Source of the DNA: Meira nashicola | Taxonomy: Eukaryota; Basidiomycota; Exobasidiomycetes; Exobasidiales; Brachybasidiaceae | Direction of reading: 5' to 3' | Assembly (NCBI GenBank): GCA_001600355.1 | Contig: BCJU01000001.1 | Coordinates: forward strand, 1,075,178 to 1,139,177 | Length of the DNA: 64,000 bases | The notes under the pieces: model-generated | Told to the model about the DNA's origin: nothing | The model's database searches: none | The model's input: the letters and a program-made list of their open reading frames with translations, nothing else | In this document: in pieces, positions 52,526 through 60,623 of the stretch | Position numbering within the stretch: the stretch's first letter is position 1 | Layout of the letters: every line of letters begins with the position of its first letter | Program-made: the position numbers and the translations under genes

Positions 52526-52663
52526 TTCTGTTAAGCGAAGCCAATATATAATCTATACTTAAGATATATAACTAGAAAATAATTTTACCGCTTAAAGTGA
52601 TTTTATGCCTACATGCCGCGGTGGCGCAGCGCCTTGTCTAAAATTTAATTATCCGGTTCTGTT
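52520..52663 (+). repeat. Direct repeat ATCCGGTTCTGTT, 131 bases apart
   Basis: Identical 13-mers at 52520-52532 and 52651-52663, both within AT-rich flanks (AAAAAT and TTTAATT). Probably paired regulatory sites. Confidence 0.5.
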
Positions 52664-52923
52664 CCTAGCAAGACATTGACGGGGCCCCGCATTTTAAGCC
52701 TGCCGTTTTATTTTCAGGTTAGACTTTCACTGATCTCTCGCGCGTATTTCTGCTCTTATCGTCCGTCCGTTCGTCATCTTTAAATCTGACCAAATCGACA
52801 CAATCTGTTTGATTTTGTATATATATATAAGAATCTGTATAACAATTTCAGGATGTAATATTTCGTTTATCCTTTCTCATTTTCATTCATCAAACTTATT
52901 CCCCACCCTTTTTTAAACACAAT

Positions 52924-54753
52924 ATGTCGTTCGAAAGTGTCACAAAAGACATGAAAGATTCAATCAATATACAAACTACGGACCGTGTCGAATCTTTGGC
53001 AGGTGATCATATAAATGTTGCCGGTATTCGTGATGATTTAATTATTGCCGATGGTGAAAAAGATGTGAGTAACATTTGTCTTATATAATTATACTTATTT
53101 TTATTGACTTTCAATTTATTCTCAGATCAATAAATTCGTTTGGTATTTATCAACTGTAGCTGGTATTTCTGGTTTTCTTTGTGAGTTTTTCTTAGGCGTT
53201 ATTATGAGGTCAATTAATACTTATACATCTCTTCATCATCTTAGATGGTTGGGATACGGCTGTCGTTGGTGGTGCATTGGCAAATATTGGAGATGCACTT
53301 GGCCATGAACTGAATTCAGTCGAAACAGAATGGGCTGTTGCTTCACTTTCTGCAGGTGGTATTCTTGGAACTTTGATTGGAGGTTCACTTTCTGATAAGA
53401 TCGGTCGAAAAGCCGTTCTAATGATCGGTGACGTCTTATTCATTTTAGGTGGAATTTTAATTTGCTCTTCTTTTTCACTCATTCAATTTATCGTTGGTAG
53501 AATTTTAATGGGAGGAGGAGCAGGAATTGCAACTGTCGTTTGTGCAGTTTACCTTGGAGAAGTTGCACCTAGTATGCATAGAGGTAAAATCGTTGCCGTT
53601 CAAAGTGTAATGATTACTGCCGGTCAACTTTGCGCTTATGCAGTAAGTGCTGGATTGGAAAATATTTTTAATGGTTGGAGAATTTTATTCGCTTTAAGTT
53701 TACCTTTTGCGATTGGTCAAGGAATTGGAATGCATTGGTTACCTGAAACGCCTAGATTTGCAGTTTTAATTGGTAGAAATGAAAATGCACAAAAAACACT
53801 TGAATCAATTTATCCAAAAGCAACTCAAGATCAATTAGATAAAAAGTTACATGCAATTCAAGCTGCGACTGAAATTTCAGTTTCACTTAAAGCTACTCAT
53901 CCTACCTTTATTGGACGTATTTTTGCCGTTTGTACGACACCTACTTATTTACGTTGCGTTACTTGTGCAGCTGTAGTATTTTTAGGACAACAATTATCCG
54001 GTTGGAATTCATTTTTATATTATTCAAGTACTCTTTTTGGCGCTGCTGGTTTCACAAATACTTCAGCTGTTGGTATTTTGGTTGCAGGTATAAATTGTAT
54101 CTTTACAATCCTTTCAATGTTTACTATGGATCGTATAGGACGTCGTAGAATATTTTTAATTGGTGTTCCAATTATGACTATTGCTCTTGCTATTGCTGCA
54201 GTTGCATTTCATTATATGACTCTAACCACAAATGGTCAATTATTAGACGGTCAAGATTATCCACAAAAATGGGTTGGATTAATGCTTGGAATGATGTGCT
54301 TCTTTATTGTTGGTTATGCACCTTCTTTAGGAACGATTGCATATACTACAATCGAACTTATTCCGCTAGAAGTACGTGGAATTGGTTCTGCTATTGCAGT
54401 TGCTTTTCAATGGGCAGGAAATCTTATTATCAGCTCTACCTTTCTCACAATGCTTAAATCGATGGGCGCAGCTGGAACTTATGGTTTATTTTCTGGTCTT
54501 TGTTTTTTAACGTTTATCTTTATCTTTTTCTGTTATCCTGGTAAGTTGGCTGCTAGGTACTTTATTTATCTCGTTTATATTTTACTAATCTTTTTTATCC
54601 ACTTCTTATACTTTTTTAGAATCTGCTGGACTAACATTAGAAGAGACTGGAACGCTCTTTATTGATGGATTCGGAGTCAGAAAAGCCGATCAAATTCGAA
54701 AAGCTAAAAGGACAAAGAACGACTTAGAATCCAGAAATATGTCAGAATTATGA
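52924..54753 (+). CDS. MFS sugar/cyclitol transporter, inositol-transporter-like
   Basis: Four exons (52924-53064, 53126-53180, 53245-54540, 54620-54753) join in frame to 541 residues. A 12-helix sugar-porter protein: GWDTAVVGGAL in helix 1, GGSLSDKIGRK between helices 2 and 3, RILMGGGAGI and LPETPRF after helix 6, MDRIGRR in the second half and PESAGLTLEETG after helix 12. The segment TAGQLCAYAVSAGLENIFNGWRI resembles the fungal Itr1/Itr2 myo-inositol permeases more than hexose or quinate permeases, though I could not run a comparison. It is a plasma-membrane proton symporter by family. Within the cluster it likely imports the pathway substrate. Confidence 0.92.
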
Positions 54754-54823
54754 TTAAATTTTATAGTGAACAGTGAATTGTATTGATCGGATTTGTTATA
54801 GTAATTTACGATTTTAAAACTTA

Positions 54824-56442
54824 TTATTGAAGACTAGCATAATAATTTGCCAAAGATTTTTGTTTTTGCTCTTCCGCTTGTGCTGTCGTTAAAAGTACGT
54901 AATCTTTTTTTAAATGCCAAAAAGGACCATTCTTAAATCCGAGAGCTGTAGCTTTGCTTCGGTCTGTAACGAGAATTGGCTCTACGATGAGTGAAGTTTT
55001 TACACCAAATACAGCATCACTGAGAGTAGAAGAGTTAGCTATAGTTTAGCAGAAGAAGCGAGATTTATCACTCACGATTTAAGATATGGGTCTCCTTTGA
55101 AATATAAGGCAGTAATCAAAGTTTCGTATCCTTCACAATAGAACATCCTAGATGGGTTAAATAAATACTTAAAGTTAGCAACTCTATAAGATAAGCCATA
55201 AATGAACACTTACATGTGCAAATGTGCTGGACGAAAAACGTGACGGTTCAAAGATTTGAGTAAAGCACCAACTGGTCCATCATTTGGGATTGGATATGGA
55301 GTCGGTAAGATTGCACGGTACTGCAAAGGCAAAGGCAAATATTAGTCATCTTAAAGAAGCTATTTAATTTCCTAACAGAACTCACAGAATAATAGCCCTG
55401 CTCATCCGAAATAAGCCTTCCACGGCAATCTGCTTCACTTCTTCCTTCATATTGTGTATCGTATCTTTACGAACAAAAAAAACGCCTGTCAACAAATCAA
55501 ACATTATTGTGATTATTTTCATATAAACTCACTTTCCTTCATCATCCGTTTCCCATGTTTCAATTTTACAGTTAGGAATCGGATTTCCATCGATATCGAT
55601 TATACGACCTTCACACCACATATACTCTCCCTTGCCTTCTGAAGCGATCGAATCTCCAGCTTTAATCTTTAAACAAGAATAAATTAAAATGTTAGCAAAA
55701 TATATACTCCTTATAAAGTCGTTTATAAATACTAACCTCTTTTGCATCCTCTGTAAAGAAAGGACCTAAAACTGTTCCTTCAGTTGCTGAAGCTGTTACA
55801 GGATGATTCATTGAATCAACCAAAGCTGAAACACCAAGAATATCCGAAAGAAGAATAAACTCTTGACGAATGTCGGAGCAGATTTTACCCGTTGAAGTCA
55901 AAAATTGGATTGCGGTCCTGATTTTAGTGTCATATAAAGTAAGTTAGGAGAATTGATTATATCATTCAAATAGGTTACTCACATCCACTCTTCTGTTGTA
56001 AGTCCAACTTCTCGTGTAAAATCGTGCAAGTGGGTTACAAGCTTTTCGAATAAAAATTTTTGTCTGTAGAGAAAGGAAAATAAGCTTTGGACAACTGCAT
56101 AAAAATGTTTTAAAATATCTCTTACTTTAATTACCTTTTATCTTTGCAGAGAGAATTGATTGCAATTACATTTTCAGTAATCGAAGCTGGACTCATGTCC
56201 ATAAGGTTCGGAAGGAGGTCCTATCAAGGGGAAAATAATTACAATCATTGTCTTTTAATATTTCACTTTTCCTTTCCAGTAAGAGGAACACACTTACAAG
56301 GTCTACATTCGGTGCTCCGGATTTTATTGCGTCTAAAACGGCTTTTCCTACCTAAATATAGAAGAAAGTTATATTAAGAAACATTATACGAAAAATATAA
56401 AATCATCTTACATACCTTTTTCGATGATCTTTCTTCGCTCAT
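54824..56442 (-). CDS. Intradiol ring-cleavage dioxygenase, hydroxyquinol 1,2-dioxygenase type, ten exons
   Basis: Exons: 56442-56416, 56351-56298, 56220-56135, 56063-55983, 55917-55737, 55666-55533, 55464-55386, 55320-55214, 55147-55076, 55019-54824. They join in frame to 338 residues. The N-terminal helical linker domain (about 1-115) mediates dimerisation; the catalytic beta-sandwich includes EGTVLGPFFTEDA, WETDDEGKYDTQY, PTPYPIPNDGPVG and FRPAHLHM. The non-haem Fe(III) ligands are predicted as Y189, Y223, H247 and H249, with spacing of 24 and 2 between the last three as in the family. It cleaves hydroxyquinol or catechol between the hydroxyls. The adjacent maleylacetate reductase argues for hydroxyquinol. 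Nine introns in 1.6 kb is the highest density in the window. Confidence 0.95.
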
Positions 56443-56856
56443 TGTGGATTTGTAAAGTTATATTTAGATATTCTGAAAGTGGTGGCTAGAAGGTAGATTG
56501 ATGATATCAACTCTTCTTCCTAATTTTATTCATATCATTACCCCACCTTGATATTCTCTCGAACCTGCATATAGTACTTATGCTTATACGGAGAATTGCG
56601 TGGCGCACATTATCACTCGACTTTTTTCATAAATTGAGCCGAGTAAGAATCCTATGTGCGTGTGCAGCGCGTCAGTCGGAAATAAACAAGAATCAATATA
56701 TTCTTGCAGCCGGATATTTTCAACAACGTGGGGAAAAAGTTCTTCTCCGGTCCAGTTCGTAAATATCGGAGAAGTTTAATATATAATCTAGAGGTGTTGT
56801 AGAATGATATACCATAATTACGCCTTCCAACCTCTACCCTTATTTAGGCTACCGCT
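56443..56856. promoter_or_regulatory. Divergent dioxygenase / maleylacetate reductase promoter
   Basis: 414 bases. Elements: AAATATCCGG on the minus strand (56710-56719), an 8-bp perfect inverted repeat CTTCTCCG (56742-56749) and CGGAGAAG (56767-56774) with a 17-base spacer, and the TATA block AATATATAATCTA (56778-56790), 79 bases before the reductase start. Confidence 0.6.
56742..56774. repeat. Inverted repeat CTTCTCCG-N17-CGGAGAAG
   Basis: Perfect 8-bp arms carrying CCG and CGG ends facing inward over 17 bases, directly upstream of the TATA block. This CCG-spacer-CGG geometry is that of a dimeric Zn2Cys6 binding site. Confidence 0.55.
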
Positions 56857-58432
56857 ATGGAACCTTTCGTTTATAATGCTCTTCCAGCTCGTGTGATATT
56901 CGGTTGGGATACTTCAGAAAAGGTGTCAGAAGAAGTTTTACGACTTGGTTGTGTAAGTCAATGTTTGTTTGTCATAGATTTTATATATTGAAACTAAATT
57001 CATATTCTTTATAGAAACGAGCATTGGTTTTGACTACTTCACAACAAGTTGAATCTGGTCAGAAAGTTTTGAAAGATCTGGTATGTAAGATTAGAAGGAC
57101 TTTAAAGGGAAACATGCTAATATATCTTTAATATTCATTTATGATTAGGGAGAACTTGGAGTCGGAATTTATAGCAATGCAACGATGCATACTCCTATAA
57201 ATGTTACTTTAGACGCTTATAAAGTAGCAACGGAGTTACAAGCTGATATTTGTGTACGTATCCTCGGATTGATAGTCTAGTAGTGATACAATCTTACCCG
57301 AACTCTTTATCTCTCTTTAGGTGGCCGTTGGAGGAGGTTCAACAATTGGACTCGGAAAAGCGCTCGCTTTATATTCCTCAAATCAAAATAGCAAGATCAA
57401 ACAAATTGCCATCCCAACAACGTGTAAGTTATTACACTATTAGAATATTTCTTGTTTTTTCTACCCCTTAGCGAGAATACTGATACCTTTCTTTATAGAT
57501 GCAGGATCAGAAGCCACTCCTATAATCGGTCAAACTGATATTGATAATGAAGGAAAGACGGTTAAAACAACTCAAAAGACACTAAATGTGTTACCAGAGG
57601 TTATAATTTATGATATCAACTTAACACTTACCCTTCCTACTCAAATGACGGTGAGTTTAAATAATTTTTTATCATTTCATAATCTTATCTTTTACTGATC
57701 TGTTTTCCTTTTTTAGATCACTTCAAGTTTAAATGCAATCGCACATGCTGTTGAAGCTTTATGGTCGCCTGAAGCAAATCCTATTATTTCAAATTTAGCT
57801 ATTCAAGGTATAAGATCGATCAGTCAAAGTTTTCAATCAATCAATAAAAATCCTAAAGATCGAAATGGTAGAAGTAATGCACTTTTTGGAGCATGGAGTT
57901 GTGGTACTTGTTTAGGAGCAGTAGGAATGAGCTTACATCATAAATTAGTGAGTACATTTATCGTGATACAGTTCTAGAATAGTTTTAAAATTAATAAAAA
58001 CAAAATCCTTCCTTTTCTTTAAAAAGTGTCATACTCTCGGAGGAACATTTGCTATGCCACATGCCGAAACACATGCAGTGATCTTACCTCATGCAATTGC
58101 ATATAATGCTCCTTTCGCAGTCAGTCAAGTTGAGGAAATAAAAAATGCATTGAATTTGCAAGATGAAATTTCAGCAGCTCAAAGTCTTTTTGATATTCTA
58201 AAAAGTTACAATATACCTTACAGCCTCAAACAATTGGGATTCAAGCAAGAAGATTTACGAAAAGCAGCCGAGATTGCTGTAAAGTCACCTTAGTAAGTTT
58301 TTGTATTGAAAAAATATGCTTCTTTTCATCTCTCTAACATACTTTTCCAGTCCAAATCCCGCCCCTCTAGAAGAGGAGAAAATATTCCAGCTTCTCTCCA
58401 ATGCTTACCATGGTAATCGCCCAGAAATCTAA
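56857..58432 (+). CDS. Maleylacetate reductase (iron-containing ADH family), eight exons
   Basis: Exons 56857-56952, 57015-57080, 57149-57253, 57321-57423, 57499-57650, 57717-57947, 58027-58292 and 58351-58432 join in frame to 366 residues, the usual family length. Seen: N-terminal FVYNALPARVIFG, VAVGGGSTIGLGKA at 90-103 (dinucleotide site), IPTTYAGSEATPI, SLHHKLCHTLGG at 247-257 and MPHAETHAVILPH at 261-273 (His-rich site in the family's metal/active-site region). It reduces maleylacetate, the ring-cleavage product of hydroxyquinol, to 3-oxoadipate with NAD(P)H. It is divergent from the dioxygenase, so both are likely induced together. One acceptor (before exon 7) is AAAAAG rather than YAG. 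Confidence 0.95.
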
Positions 58433-58537
58433 TCTACTTTAACTCAATTGTCTCTGCCTTACGCTTTCTTTAACAATTATGATCTTTAAGTGCTAAGAAA
58501 AATGCATTATTCAAAATTGTGCAAGAGATGCGAACAA

Positions 58538-59626
58538 TTAATCTTCACGAGAGAGAGTGTGACGTTTGGATGGTTTGTTGTTGCTCAAACGTTGAAGGGT
58601 TTGTTGGAATTGTGGTTTTGCCTTTGTGAAAGCGGAAGTAGGTGCATCATAATCGACAGAGTAAATGCTAACAGTGGCAGAACAATTGTCCTTGTTAATT
58701 GCATCTTGTTCACCGGTTAAATTGCAATCACCGTTATAGCATTGATTCAAACCAGGTGAAACGATGTTTTGATAAGTTGGTAAACCGTTTGAACCGATAA
58801 CAATCTTGTCAACATATGCTCCTCCAGTCAAACGAGTCAATTGCCAATTTGGATGAGGGCATGCTTTTGAATCAGCGACATTCTTGCCAAAGTTGACATT
58901 ACCTCCGATACCGTATGGGATGATTGGATCAGCATTTTGATCCAAAGCGTATGTCAAAGCGGAAACCAAGTTAGCAGTATAAGTACCCAAGATAACACCT
59001 TCATCGGATGGGTTGTTCCAATCAACAACGTGGTAATCACGTGGGTTTGTAGAAGCACTGAATGCGATACCTGGAATTCCACGTTCGGTAGAAATGTAAG
59101 AAGCACCGATTGTACCACTCAAAGTGTATAAGAATGGACCCAAATTTGTACCTTCATTTGGTCCAGAAACTGTCAATTGAGGTGCTTTTCCGTCAAAGTC
59201 TTTGAAGCCAGGAACGACTTGATCTAAACCGTACAAGACTGAACCACCTGGAGTAGCATTAACGTAAGTGATACCTGCATCAAATGGTTCAGCACCATGA
59301 TAAGGAGCACCGGCTGGAACAGAGTTATCACGACCAGGAGTTGTTAAAGTTGGAACACCTGGCAAAACGACTGTACCACCTTTACCTGATTGATTAACGA
59401 CAGGAGCGACCATTAAAACTTTATGTCCTGCAGTCTTGAGTGCGTAATAAGTTGAACGAATGTTTGATGATGCCCATGAATCATCATTTGATAATAAAAT
59501 ACGTAAGGGGAATTTGGGCTTGATCACATTCTTGAATCCTGGAGCGTTTGTGTGATCATCGGAAGAAGCTGCGAAAGCACTAACGCTTGCAGTTGCAAGA
59601 ACGGCAAGTGTAGAAAAGAAACGCAT
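58538..59626 (-). CDS. Secreted SurE-like acid phosphatase
   Basis: A 362-residue single-exon protein. A signal peptide (MRFFSTLAVLATASVSAFA) precedes the SurE domain. The domain shows ILLSNDDSWASSNIRSTYYAL (metal-binding DD pair of the SurE site, normally TNDDG), APVVNQSGKGG (loop with the catalytic N-x-SG) and VSGPNEGTNLGPFLYTLSGTIGA (GPN-G-N motif). Relatives include secreted acid phosphatases and 5'/3'-nucleotidase-like proteins in fungi. Cysteines in the C-terminal part (CPHPNW, QCYNGDC, NC) suggest disulphides. The C-terminus KPSKRHTLSRED contains a KR site. The ATG at 59626 is chosen because it starts the signal peptide; a longer frame to 59785 is open but crosses the TATA box. Confidence 0.88.
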   Translation of the reverse strand: MRFFSTLAVLATASVSAFAASSDDHTNAPGFKNVIKPKFPLRILLSNDDSWASSNIRSTYYALKTAGHKVLMVAPVVNQSGKGGTVVLPGVPTLTTPGRDNSVPAGAPYHGAEPFDAGITYVNATPGGSVLYGLDQVVPGFKDFDGKAPQLTVSGPNEGTNLGPFLYTLSGTIGASYISTERGIPGIAFSASTNPRDYHVVDWNNPSDEGVILGTYTANLVSALTYALDQNADPIIPYGIGGNVNFGKNVADSKACPHPNWQLTRLTGGAYVDKIVIGSNGLPTYQNIVSPGLNQCYNGDCNLTGEQDAINKDNCSATVSIYSVDYDAPTSAFTKAKPQFQQTLQRLSNNKPSKRHTLSRED

Positions 59627-60623
59627 CGTTATCGAATCGAAAGGGGCGTGGAAGGGTAATGCAAACAATTGTTCGATGAGTATGTGGGGATTGTAAAAAA
59701 AGATTGTCGAAAAGATGATCCTTTTATACGATGTGCTTGCCCCTTTCACTATAACTGCATACGAACGCCTCCTTTCCAGGTACATAAATGAATAACGGGT
59801 GGGTACTCATACATACCACACCGCGCATTCATTTGGTCATCACTCCGTACCTGCGCCGGGCCTTGACAATTAATCATTCACCGACGATTGCTTAGAGGCC
59901 ACGTTCACTTGCTCATCATTCAAAGATGTACATATGTATAAAATCAGTTGATGACCAATTTTTGATAGGCAATTTGATAAGATATACAGATTATCTGCCT
60001 TTTCATTCATGCACTTGTCATTGAAGTCCACATGTAATCTAGCATGCTCGTTGTTCAGACGTGCATATGGGACTTCACTTTGTTCGAAAGGATTCTTCTT
60101 TTTTTCGCGTTTAAAGCGTACACACGCACGCTATTCTAAACAAATCACGCTAAAAAGTGAAACACATGGACGTGCAGCATCAAAATTCGCCGTCTTGTCC
60201 AAATTAGTGGAAGATCACCACTCTTGGCAGCAAGATATAGCCTAAAATCACTCTTGCAAGAAAATAGTACTTTACATCTAGGTATAATCGCCTGTAAATT
60301 CGAATTGATATAAACTCTCCACGTTCATGAAGATGTCTGGAGTACAATTACAGGATTCGCAATCTTTTTTCGCCATCCTACGGTTCGTACGTACAAAGTC
60401 CGCCCGCCGGTTTGCCAAGACAAGAGTTGCATAAAGTTGAAAAGTGTATGTAGTGGAATTCAAAATTGATGGGAAAAGAGGAACAAATTTAGCGTATTTT
60501 ACAAAAATTAACCCAGTGTTCCTACTTTCTCATTTTTTGGATCTTCTTTTTGCTTTGCATGAGCGAACGTGTCGCTTTAGCCAACTCCATCATCAAATAT
60601 TCTATTCTAGAATATTATCCGCT
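59627..60623. other. Intergenic region upstream of the SurE gene
   Basis: About 1 kb between the SurE-like start and the MSH5 stop, both on the minus strand. It contains a TATA box for the former; short open frames at 60009 and 60444 show no protein features. Confidence 0.5.
59721..59728 (-). promoter_or_regulatory. TATA box of the SurE-like gene
   Basis: TATAAAAG on the minus strand, 95 bases before the start at 59626. Confidence 0.5.

Larger units (their letters stand above)
52240..52923. promoter_or_regulatory. Transporter upstream region with an extra promoter-like module
   Basis: About 680 bases. The transporter has its own TATA (TATATATATAA, within 52819-52830) about 95 bases before its ATG. 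Further upstream is a second module: ATTTTCCGGTGT (52489), TTTCCGTATA (52503), AAATATCCGG (52516-52525) and AATATATAATCTA (52543-52555), a block identical to the maleylacetate reductase TATA region. Then comes a repeated ATCCGGTTCTGTT (52520-52532 and 52651-52663). No convincing gene follows the upstream module. Confidence 0.55.

Noticed and set aside
52605..52665. tRNA-like A and B boxes (GTGGCGCAGC, GGTTCTGTTCC)
   Set aside because: The B box lacks the invariant RA and no cloverleaf forms; the second element belongs to the repeated ATCCGGTTCTGTT regulatory motif.
52605..52679. 24-codon micro-ORF after the orphan promoter module
   Set aside because: Too short and without features; no support beyond position.
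59627..59785. 53-codon N-terminal extension of the SurE-like phosphatase
   Set aside because: It would bury the signal peptide and run through the TATA box.
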